DNA of 41,588 nucleotides from NCBI RefSeq assembly GCF_009295725.1, contig NZ_WHJC01000005.1, positions 1 to 41,588 on the forward strand. Direction: 5' to 3'. A program made the position numbers and the translations under genes. The DNA comes from Clostridium tarantellae. GTDB lineage: Bacteria; Bacillota; Clostridia; Clostridiales; Clostridiaceae. The notes under the pieces were generated by a model. It was given only the letters and a program-made list of their open reading frames with translations. It did no database searches and had not been told where the DNA came from. Shown in pieces: positions 1-6,560 of the stretch. How positions within the stretch are numbered: position 1 is the first letter of the stretch; each line of letters opens with the position of its first letter.

Positions 1-31
1 ACATATAAGAATATAGTATAGGAGCATATAA

Positions 32-619
32 ATGGGAAAAATTTTTTGTATATTAGGTAAAAGTGGATCTGGGAAAGACACTATATTTGGGCATTTAAAA
101 AGAGATAAAGATTTGAATTTATTACCTATAATAGGCTATACTACAAGACCTATGAGAAAAAATGAAACACATGGTATAGAATATTTTTTTATAACTAATA
201 ATGAATTAGAAAACTATAAAAACTTGAGGAAAATTATAGAAGTTAGAAGTTATGATACTGTTAATGGCAAATGGTATTATGGAACTATAGATGATGGACA
301 AATAGAATTAAATAAAAACAATTATTTATTTATATCAACATTAGAAGCTTATAAAAGTTTAATTAAGTATTTTGGGAAAAATAATATAATTCCAATATAT
401 ATTAATTTAGATGATGGAGTAAGACTAGAAAGAGCTTTAGTTAGAGAAAAGAAACAAATTAATCCTAATTTTAACGAATTATGCAGAAGATTTTTAGCTG
501 ATGATATAGATTTTAGTTATAATAATCTTAAAGAGTGCAGAATAAATAAATTTTATGAAAATTATGATTTACATGAATGCTTAGAAGAAATAAAAAAAGA
601 TATAAAAAAATATTTGTAA
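32..619 (+). CDS. guanylate-kinase-like P-loop protein
   Basis: 195-residue protein of the guanylate kinase fold. The P-loop GKSGSGKDT lies at residues 9-17, and the TTRPMRKNETHGIEYFF segment (about 37-53) matches the GMP-binding signature of guanylate kinases (TTRxxRxxExxGxxYxF). A later YDTVNGKWYYGT stretch also fits the family. It probably phosphorylates a nucleoside monophosphate, but it is divergent and is likely a paralogue of the housekeeping gmk, so GMP specificity is not certain. An AGGAG Shine-Dalgarno at 20-24 supports the ATG. In Bacillus the slot just before yaaQ is held by tmk; here this kinase sits there. An AU-rich terminator follows it, so it is probably not cotranscribed with yaaQ. 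Confidence 0.75.
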   Translation: MGKIFCILGKSGSGKDTIFGHLKRDKDLNLLPIIGYTTRPMRKNETHGIEYFFITNNELENYKNLRKIIEVRSYDTVNGKWYYGTIDDGQIELNKNNYLFISTLEAYKSLIKYFGKNNIIPIYINLDDGVRLERALVREKKQINPNFNELCRRFLADDIDFSYNNLKECRINKFYENYDLHECLEEIKKDIKKYL

Positions 620-654
620 GATAATTATTTATTAATAAAAAAATATTTTAGTAC

Positions 655-710
655 AAACCTTTTAAATAAGATTTATTAGATTATAAAAATAATCTTATTT
701 AAAGGTTTTT
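655..710 (+). terminator. Rho-independent terminator after the kinase gene
   Basis: Inverted repeat AAACCTTTTAAATAAGATT / AATCTTATTTAAAGGTTT with a single-base bulge, ending in a T tract at 706-710. It is AU-rich but long (about 18 bp). Confidence 0.7.
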
Positions 711-780
711 ATTTTAAAAATATTATATATATAACAAAATAATTATTTGAAAATATTACAATTTTTAATTAATCTAGTGT

Positions 781-807
781 TTAACAGTAGTTAATTAATG
801 ATATAAT
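781..807 (+). promoter_or_regulatory. possible promoter for yaaQ-holB-ricT
   Basis: TTAACA (781-786) and a perfect TATAAT (802-807) with a short 15-bp spacer, 50 bp upstream of yaaQ. The -10 is convincing, the -35 and spacing less so. Confidence 0.4.
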
Positions 808-856
808 ATTTATAAATAGATTAATAAAAAATAGTAGTATTATAGGAGGGTAGCTT

Positions 857-1186
857 ATGAAATTAATAATTGCTATCATTCAAGATGATGATTCTTTAGA
901 ATTATTAAATTCTTTAACAGAAGAGGGATATAGTGTTACAAAGTTAGCTACTACAGGTGGTTTTTTAAAAGCTGGAAATACAACTTTGTTAATAGGTATA
1001 GAAAAAGCAAAAGTAGAAAGTGTAATTGATATTATTAGAAGTGTTTGTGAAACTAGAAAAGGTATTATTACGACACCAACTCCTATAGCGGAACAAGGAG
1101 GGATATATATGCCATATCCTATAGAAGTTCAAGTTGGAGGAGCTACTATATTTGTATTAGATGTAGATAAATTTATTAAAATATAA
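857..1186 (+). CDS. darA: cyclic-di-AMP receptor, PII-like (YaaQ/DarA/PstA)
   Basis: 109-residue PII-like protein. The glycine-rich TTGGFLKAGNTT at residues 32-43 is the hallmark of the DarA/PstA family, whose trimers bind c-di-AMP, and the length is typical. The downstream effector is unknown in the family. GGAGGG at 844-849 fixes the ATG. It heads a cluster with holB and ricT as in Bacillus (tmk-yaaQ-yaaR-holB-yaaT), but yaaR is absent here. The window also encodes a c-di-AMP synthase, DisA, at 14663. Confidence 0.93.
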   Translation: MKLIIAIIQDDDSLELLNSLTEEGYSVTKLATTGGFLKAGNTTLLIGIEKAKVESVIDIIRSVCETRKGIITTPTPIAEQGGIYMPYPIEVQVGGATIFVLDVDKFIKI

Positions 1187-1210
1187 CTAAAATAAAGGAA
1201 GAAGTAAATA

Positions 1211-2143
1211 ATGAACATAATAGGACATAAGAAAGTTATTGAAGGATTTTATAAATCAATAAATAGAGATACACTTTCACATGCTCATTTAATAATAGGA
1301 GAAGAAGGAATAGGAAAAAGTTTATTAGCTAGAAAGTTTGCATTTGAAATTTTAGGTGTTCCAGAACAAAAGGATTATGTTGATATAATACATTATAAAT
1401 CTAATAAATCTTCTTTTGGAATTGATACAGTAAGAGAAATAATATCTGAAGCTAATAAGAAGCCTTATGCAAATGATAAAAAAGTTATAATTTTATATGA
1501 AGGAGAGAAATTAACTGTTCAAGCACAAAATGCTTTATTAAAAACCATAGAAGAACCACAAAAAGGTATATTTATAATTATATTATCTGAGAATGGAGAA
1601 TTAATTTTAGAAACTATAAAATCAAGATGTCAAATTCATAGATTAATACCTTTGAAAAGATTAGAAATGATGGAGTTTTTAAAGGTAAATTATCCAGATT
1701 TAAAAGATGAAAATTTAATTAAGACATTATTAGCATTTGCAGAAGGTGTTCCAGGACAAATAGAGAAGTTTTTAAAAGATGATCAGTTTAATAATTTAAG
1801 ATTAGTTATTATAAATTTTCTTATGGAATTAAGTTCAACATCACAATATATAGCTTTAAAATATTCGGATATTTTTATGTCCTTTAAAAATAAAGAAGAT
1901 GAAATTTTTTCTACAATAGTATCTTTTGTTAGAGATATTATTATATATAAAGAATTAGAGGAAAAAAGTTCAATTATAAATGGTGATAAATTAGAAGAAA
2001 TTAAACAATTATCTAATATGCTGTCATATAAGGAATTAAGTAGGATTATTTCAAAAGTTGATGAAGCAAGAATAAATCTAAAGAGTAATACAAATTCATG
2101 GAGTACTTTTAATACTATGTTAATTAACATATTGGAGGAATAA
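1211..2143 (+). CDS. holB: DNA polymerase III delta' subunit
   Basis: 310-residue AAA+ clamp-loader protein. The Walker-A-like GEEGIGKS is at 30-37, a QNALLKTIEEP stretch follows the Walker B region, and the SRC sensor motif (SRCQIHRL) is near 138-145. The C4 zinc-finger cysteines of some delta'/gamma proteins are not visible. It loads the beta clamp together with the tau/gamma and delta subunits. The start is 24 nt after yaaQ, with AAGGAAG as ribosome-binding site. Only 2 nt separate its stop from ricT, so the two are translationally linked. Confidence 0.93.
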   Translation: MNIIGHKKVIEGFYKSINRDTLSHAHLIIGEEGIGKSLLARKFAFEILGVPEQKDYVDIIHYKSNKSSFGIDTVREIISEANKKPYANDKKVIILYEGEKLTVQAQNALLKTIEEPQKGIFIIILSENGELILETIKSRCQIHRLIPLKRLEMMEFLKVNYPDLKDENLIKTLLAFAEGVPGQIEKFLKDDQFNNLRLVIINFLMELSSTSQYIALKYSDIFMSFKNKEDEIFSTIVSFVRDIIIYKELEEKSSIINGDKLEEIKQLSNMLSYKELSRIISKVDEARINLKSNTNSWSTFNTMLINILEE

Positions 2144-2145
2144 TA

Positions 2146-3051
2146 ATGATTAAAGTTATAGGGGTAAGGTTTAAAAAAGCAGGAAAAATATATTATTTTG
2201 GGCCAAATGATTTGGATGTGAAAAAAGGAAATTTTGTTATAGTAGAAACTGCTAGAGGCATTGAGTTTGGTGAGTGTGTAATAGGAATTAAAGAAATTCT
2301 TGAAGAAGATATAATAGCACCTCTTAAGCTTGTTCTTAGAATAGCAACGGAAGAAGACATAACTAAACATAAAGAAAATAAAAATAAAGAAGTTGAAGCT
2401 TTTAATATATGCTTTAAAAAAATTTTAGAACATCAATTAATTATGAAGTTAATTGATGTTGAATATACTTTTGATAATAATAAAGTAATTTTTTATTTTA
2501 CAGCGGAAGGAAGAGTTGATTTTAGAGAGCTTGTAAAAGATTTAGCAACTATATTTAAAACTAGAATTGAGTTAAGACAAATTGGAGTAAGAGATGAAGC
2601 AAAGATGATAGGTGGATTAGGACCTTGTGGAAGATCACTATGTTGCTCTACTTTTTTAGGAGATTTTGCATCAGTATCTATAAAAATGGCAAAAGAACAA
2701 AGTCTTTCATTAAATCCTACTAAAATATCAGGTATATGTGGTAGATTAATGTGTTGCTTAAATTATGAACAAAGCACATATGAAGATATAAGAAAAAGGT
2801 TACCTAAAATTGGATCTATTGTAGAAACTACTAAAGGAAATGGAGAAGTTGTAGATAACAACGTATTAAAAGAAAAAGTAAAAGTTAAATTAAAAATAAA
2901 AAATGAAGAGATTATTGAATCTTTTAGTATAGATAATATTAAATTAATTTCTGGATCGTATGAAGATGTTATTGAAGAGAATGATATTAAATTAGAAATA
3001 GAAGATGAGACAGATAAGAAGTTAATAAAAGAATTATTTAAGAAAAATTAA
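2146..3051 (+). CDS. ricT: PSP1-domain protein RicT (YaaT)
   Basis: 301 residues. A PSP1/YaaT domain carries two cysteine clusters, CGRSLCC (C161, C166, C167) and CGRLMCC (C198, C203, C204), the defining feature of the family. In Bacillus RicT forms an Fe-S-containing complex with RicA and RicF that helps RNase Y mature mRNAs and affects sporulation and competence. Whether the partners exist here cannot be seen. The C-terminal ~80 residues are charged. GGAGG at the end of holB serves as ribosome-binding site. Confidence 0.92.
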   Translation: MIKVIGVRFKKAGKIYYFGPNDLDVKKGNFVIVETARGIEFGECVIGIKEILEEDIIAPLKLVLRIATEEDITKHKENKNKEVEAFNICFKKILEHQLIMKLIDVEYTFDNNKVIFYFTAEGRVDFRELVKDLATIFKTRIELRQIGVRDEAKMIGGLGPCGRSLCCSTFLGDFASVSIKMAKEQSLSLNPTKISGICGRLMCCLNYEQSTYEDIRKRLPKIGSIVETTKGNGEVVDNNVLKEKVKVKLKIKNEEIIESFSIDNIKLISGSYEDVIEENDIKLEIEDETDKKLIKELFKKN

Positions 3052-3063
3052 GGAGGTTTAATA

Positions 3064-3267
3064 ATGAAATCATCAATCAAAATAATGGATATGAAAAATA
3101 ATGAAGATATGTCTACAATAAAAAAAGTTATAGCCTCACAAGAAGGTGTTGTTGCTTGTGAAATAAATAAAAGCTTAAAATTAGTAAATATAGTATATGA
3201 TGATCGTTTTTTAAACTTAGATAATATAATTTCTAGTATAGAAGATTTAGGATATATAGTTTTATAA
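3064..3267 (+). CDS. HMA-fold small protein lacking the metal-binding CxxC
   Basis: 67-residue protein with the beta-alpha-beta pattern and the ending LDNIISSIEDLGY typical of heavy-metal-associated (copper chaperone-like) domains. The usual MxCxxC is replaced by MDMKNNED, so no thiol metal site is visible. The only cysteine is in VVACEI, at a position where the family often has valine-rich beta structure. AAGGAGG lies 6 nt upstream of the ATG. It follows ricT by 12 nt and is probably cotranscribed. Function is unknown; metal transfer is unlikely. Confidence 0.7.
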   Translation: MKSSIKIMDMKNNEDMSTIKKVIASQEGVVACEINKSLKLVNIVYDDRFLNLDNIISSIEDLGYIVL

Positions 3268-3310
3268 ATTATTATTATTACATAATGGAAATAACTTTTA
3301 AATAATTAAA

Positions 3311-3369
3311 ATACTTTTAAATTCGTTAAAAGTATGATAAGATAATTATGGTATTTTAATACCATAATT
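3311..3369 (+). promoter_or_regulatory. two tandem perfect inverted repeats in front of ferredoxin
   Basis: ATACTTTTAA-attcg-TTAAAAGTAT (3311-3335) is followed by AATTATGGTAT-ttta-ATACCATAATT (3344-3369). The second lies directly upstream of the Shine-Dalgarno. The first could end the upstream operon but has no T tract. The second would form a 5' stabilising hairpin on the mRNA or an operator. No clear -35/-10 pair could be assigned. Confidence 0.5.
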
Positions 3370-3387
3370 TCTAGGAGGTGTTTTATT

Positions 3388-3558
3388 ATGGCATATAAAA
3401 TAGAAGATTCATGTGTAAGTTGTGGAGCATGTGCTGCAGAATGTCCAGTAAATGCAATCTCTCAAGGAGATACAATATTTGTAATTGATGCAGATGCTTG
3501 TATAGATTGTGGAAGCTGTGCTAGCGTTTGTCCAGTAGGTGCACCAGTTGAAGCATAA
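3388..3558 (+). CDS. fdx: 2[4Fe-4S] clostridial ferredoxin
   Basis: 56-residue ferredoxin starting [19 protein letters not shown]. Two classic CxxCxxCxxxCP motifs are present (Cys 9, 12, 15, 19 and 38, 41, 44, 48), each able to hold a [4Fe-4S] cluster with the usual crossover of the fourth cysteine. It is the low-potential electron carrier for hydrogenase, pyruvate:ferredoxin oxidoreductase and other anaerobic enzymes in the cytoplasm. AGGAGGTG (3373-3380) gives a very strong ribosome-binding site. It is monocistronic between a two-hairpin leader and a strong terminator, as expected for an abundant protein. Confidence 0.97.
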   Translation: MAYKIEDSCVSCGACAAECPVNAISQGDTIFVIDADACIDCGSCASVCPVGAPVEA

Positions 3559-3566
3559 TCATAATT

Positions 3567-3596
3567 AAGAGAGACCTATAAGGGTCTCTTTTTTTG
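3567..3596 (+). terminator. ferredoxin terminator
   Basis: Stem AGAGACC (3570-3576) / GGTCTCT (3583-3589), extended by a G-U and two A-U pairs, followed by a run of T (3589-3595). Confidence 0.92.
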
Positions 3597-3676
3597 TGCA
3601 AAATTATAATAATTTAAAATTAATATGAAGAAATTAAATCCTTAAGCAAAATTTTTAAAAACATTGAACTTTTCTA

Positions 3677-4321
3677 TTAATTTTCGCATATATTCAATAT
3701 AACAATAGTACTTTCATTAGGTAATGAAGTTTTATCAACAGAAAGCATATTTGAAGTTGTTTTTTTATAAGATTTCATTTTAAGTAAAAATTTATCTATT
3801 CCATCTAAAAAAAATTTGAAATTTTTAGTTTTATAGTGCATAGGAATTATATATTTAGGTGATATTAAATCTATTAATTTTTTTACAATATTTAAGTTTA
3901 TAGTAAAATAATTTCCTACAGGTATAAATAATATATCAATATGTCCTAAATCAAGTATTGTTTTCTTAGATAAAATATGACCTAAATCTCCTAAATGACA
4001 TAAAACTATATCATCTATTACAAATTTAAATATTAAATTATCTCCTCTTTTATTTCCATTAAGTTCATCATGAAAAGAAGTAAATGATTTTATATTAAAA
4101 AATTCGCATTCATAAAATACCTTTTCATTTAAAATATGAGTATCTTTATTTAAATATTTAGTACAATTATGGTCAAAATGTGAATGACTTATAGTTACAA
4201 TATCTACAAATCCTTTAAAAGGAACATAACCTATATCTAAATCAAAAGGGTCAGTAAGAATTCTTTTGCTTTTAGATGTTTTAATTAAAAAACAAGAATG
4301 ACCAAACCAATAAATATTCAT
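3677..4321 (-). CDS. MBL-fold metallo-hydrolase, UlaG/YtkL-like
   Basis: 214 residues with the metallo-beta-lactamase HxHxDH motif (H46, H48, D50, H51 in SHSHFDH), a second metal-ligand region HLGDLGH near 109-115 and a late PMHYKTKNF histidine. The layout and the start NIYWFGHSCF resemble the UlaG/YtkL-type hydrolases (COG2220), which are often annotated as metal-dependent hydrolases of unknown substrate. AAAGGA precedes the ATG on the minus strand. The gene is convergent with ferredoxin and divergent from ctsR. Substrate cannot be inferred. Confidence 0.85.
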   Translation of the reverse strand: MNIYWFGHSCFLIKTSKSKRILTDPFDLDIGYVPFKGFVDIVTISHSHFDHNCTKYLNKDTHILNEKVFYECEFFNIKSFTSFHDELNGNKRGDNLIFKFVIDDIVLCHLGDLGHILSKKTILDLGHIDILFIPVGNYFTINLNIVKKLIDLISPKYIIPMHYKTKNFKFFLDGIDKFLLKMKSYKKTTSNMLSVDKTSLPNESTIVILNICEN

Positions 4322-4440
4322 ATGAAAATCCTTTCTAATATTTTTAAATTTATAATTAAATTATTTGCCAATAAAAATTTTTTAAACAAATTTTTTGTTA
4401 ATTAAATGAATTTTAGAATAAATCTAGGAAATAATTATAT

Positions 4441-4469
4441 TTGTATTGATTAAAGTTATATTATATAGA
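4441..4469 (+). promoter_or_regulatory. possible ctsR operon promoter
   Basis: TTGTAT (4441-4446), 17-bp spacer, TATAGA (4464-4469). The matches are moderate. Its predicted start would place the CtsR operator in the early transcribed region. Confidence 0.4.
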
Positions 4470-4490
4470 GTAGTTTAATTTATTTTTATT

Positions 4491-4510
4491 AAAGTCAAAG
4501 AAAGTTAAAG
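4491..4510 (+). promoter_or_regulatory. CtsR operator (heptad direct repeat)
   Basis: AAAGTCAAAGAAAGTTAAAG contains AGTCAAA (4493-4499), a 3-nt spacer and AGTTAAA (4503-4509). This is the known CtsR box (A/GGTCAAA-NAN-A/GGTCAAA) with one mismatch in the second repeat. It is 18 bp upstream of ctsR, consistent with autoregulation of the whole operon. Confidence 0.8.
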
Positions 4511-4527
4511 TAAAATAAGGGGGAATG

Positions 4528-4983
4528 ATGTCCAAATTATCAAATACAATTGAAAGTTTTATAAAAATTCTTTTGGAAAAATCTAAAAATTATGAGATAA
4601 AAATTCAAAGAAATGAAATAGCAAAAAAATTTAAATGTGCACCTTCTCAAATAAATTATGTGTTAAATACAAGGTTTTCATATAATAAAGGATATTTAAT
4701 AGAAAGCAAAAGAGGTGGGGGTGGGCATATAAAAATAAAAAGAGTTAGTTATCAAAGTAAGGATAATTTGAATAGGATAATAATAGAACAAATAGGTGAA
4801 AGTATTAAATATAATGAAGCAATAATATTAATACAGTATTTAAATGAAATTAAAATTATTGATGATATTAACTTAAACTTAATAAAAGTTATATTAAATG
4901 AGAGAACTTTAAAAAGATCTACTAATAAAAATAAATTAAGAGCAGATATATTAAAAGCTATGATAATAAGTTTAATAAAATAA
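4528..4983 (+). CDS. ctsR: transcriptional repressor CtsR
   Basis: 151 residues from the second of two adjacent ATGs (4525 and 4528). The second gives a normal distance from GGGGG (4519-4523), the first is too close. An N-terminal winged helix is followed by the glycine-rich wing RGGGG at 62-66 that contacts DNA; the arginine at 62 matches the wing arginine reported as an McsB target in Geobacillus. The C-terminal dimer/tetramer domain is present. It represses class III heat-shock genes (clpC, clpP) by binding the heptad repeat found just upstream. First gene of ctsR-mcsA-mcsB-clpC. Confidence 0.95.
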   Translation: MSKLSNTIESFIKILLEKSKNYEIKIQRNEIAKKFKCAPSQINYVLNTRFSYNKGYLIESKRGGGGHIKIKRVSYQSKDNLNRIIIEQIGESIKYNEAIILIQYLNEIKIIDDINLNLIKVILNERTLKRSTNKNKLRADILKAMIISLIK

Positions 4984-5004
4984 TTATAAAAGGGGGAATT
5001 GAAT

Positions 5005-5532
5005 ATGCTTTGTGAAAAATGCAATAAAAATGAAGCAACAATAAGTATAGTTAAAATTATTAATGGAAATAGAGAACAAATGATGGTTTGTGAACAGTGT
5101 GCTAGTAGATTAATTGATAAACCTATAAGTAATTTTAAAGATTTAGATGGAGAAGAATTTAAAAAATTATTAAGTACATTAATGGATATTCCTAATAAAG
5201 ATAAAAGTATAGATTTTAAAAAATTAAAATGTGATATTTGTAATTTATCTTATAAAGATATTAAAGAAAAAGAGGCATTAGGATGTGGAAATTGTTACAA
5301 AATATTTTATGATGTTTTGAATGAATGTAATAAGATAAATAAAAATAATATTTATCAAGGAAAATTTCCAAAAAAATATGGAGAAAAATTTCAAGAAAAA
5401 GTAAAGATAAAATTATTGAGTGAAGAATTAAAAACGGCTATTTCAACAGAAGACTATGAACAAGCAGCTAAATTAAGAGATAAAATAAAAGAACTTTCTA
5501 AGCGCTTAGAAGGAGATAATATTAATGGATAA
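5005..5532 (+). CDS. mcsA: McsA, zinc-binding activator of McsB
   Basis: 175 residues from ATG 5005, 8 nt after AGGGGG (an upstream in-frame TTG at 4999 is too close to it). Four CxxC motifs (C3/C6, C29/C32, C76/C79, C94/C97) form two zinc-binding modules, and a UVR domain (EDYEQAAKLRDKIKEL, about 152-167) follows at the C terminus. In Bacillus McsA binds zinc, partners with McsB and senses redox and heat stress. It overlaps mcsB by 8 nt (translational coupling). All eight cysteines are intact, in contrast to the degraded McsB active site next door. Confidence 0.93.
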   Translation: MLCEKCNKNEATISIVKIINGNREQMMVCEQCASRLIDKPISNFKDLDGEEFKKLLSTLMDIPNKDKSIDFKKLKCDICNLSYKDIKEKEALGCGNCYKIFYDVLNECNKINKNNIYQGKFPKKYGEKFQEKVKIKLLSEELKTAISTEDYEQAAKLRDKIKELSKRLEGDNING

Positions 5533-6538
5533 GGATAAAATTTATAACAAAGATATAGTTATGTACTCTATAGTTAACTTAACAAGAAATATTAATGAAA
5601 TTCCTTTTTCATACTTGATTAACAATGAACAATTTAGGGTATTATTCAAATATATAGAAAAAATATTTTTAAAAGAGGAGGAAAAAAATAATTTTATAAT
5701 TATAAATGAAGAAGAGGAAAAGAATTGGTTAAAAGAAAATCATATTTTAGATAATATAAATAATTTAAATAGAATAACTAAAGTTATATCAAATAAAACT
5801 AAAAAAAATTGCATCATATTAAATCAAAAAGAACACATATTATTATCTACTATAAGTGAAGGATTAAATTTTAATGAGATCTTTAAAGAAGTTAATTCAT
5901 TAGATGATTCAATAGAAGAATGTGTAGAATATGCATTTAATGAAAACTTGGGATATCTTACATCTTTTCCTAGTGAAATTGGTAGTGGATTTAAAGTTGG
6001 AGTTATTATACATTTACCTGCAATTGCTTTAAACAATGGAATAAAAGATTTAAAGTATAAATTATCAAAAGAGAATATAGAATTATTACCTATGTATGTT
6101 AATGGAATAGAAGAAATAGGATATATTTACAAGGTTTTCACTAAATTCTCTAATGAACTTTCAGAAATAGAAATAATACAAAATTTTAAAGCTATTTTAT
6201 ATGAAATAATTTTAAAAGAAAAAAATACAAGAGATAAATTAATGGAAGATAAAGAAATAGAAGTAAAAGATATGATTTTTAGAGCTTTAGGACTGATTAA
6301 GAATTTTTATCTTATAGATTTATGTGAAAGTATAAGATTAATGTCTTATATTAGATTCGGAATAGAAATTGGATTGATAACACATATAGAGTTAAGTGAT
6401 GTAGATGAATTATTTTTTGAAATACAACCTATAAGCATACAAAGAAAATATAAAGAGAGTAACTTAAATTTTAAAGAAATAAATATCAAAAGAGCAGAAT
6501 TTTTAAGAGAATGGATTGAGAAATTAGATAAAAAATAG
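5525..6538 (+). CDS. mcsB: McsB homologue with degenerate active site (likely pseudo-arginine-kinase)
   Basis: 337 residues, colinear with protein arginine kinase McsB (landmarks VEYAFNE, GYLTS, HLPA, LGL, GIEIGLI). Compared from memory with Bacillus McsB, the key positions differ. The SSRIRLARN motif is YSIVNLTRN (14-22). NEEDHIR is NQKEHIL (100-106). The catalytic-site Cys of LTSCP is Phe148. The GLR arginine is Lys157. The glutamate in YGEG is Asn193. The C-terminal phosphoarginine-sensing RDIRRA becomes INIKRA. The reading frame is intact with no stop or frameshift. It probably no longer phosphorylates arginine but may still scaffold McsA, CtsR and ClpC. The family assignment is sure; loss of activity is inferred. 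Confidence 0.85.
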   Translation: MDKDKIYNKDIVMYSIVNLTRNINEIPFSYLINNEQFRVLFKYIEKIFLKEEEKNNFIIINEEEEKNWLKENHILDNINNLNRITKVISNKTKKNCIILNQKEHILLSTISEGLNFNEIFKEVNSLDDSIEECVEYAFNENLGYLTSFPSEIGSGFKVGVIIHLPAIALNNGIKDLKYKLSKENIELLPMYVNGIEEIGYIYKVFTKFSNELSEIEIIQNFKAILYEIILKEKNTRDKLMEDKEIEVKDMIFRALGLIKNFYLIDLCESIRLMSYIRFGIEIGLITHIELSDVDELFFEIQPISIQRKYKESNLNFKEINIKRAEFLREWIEKLDKK

Positions 6539-6560
6539 AATTGGTATGAGGTGGGAGATA

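Noticed and set aside
1783-2370. 195-codon minus-strand ORF opposite holB/ricT
   Set aside because: Shadow frame of two certain genes; low-complexity Phe/Tyr/Ile-rich product, no ribosome-binding site logic.
4322-4490. Search for a minus-strand promoter for the MBL-fold gene
   Set aside because: Several TTGxxx and TATAAA matches occur, but none with acceptable spacing.
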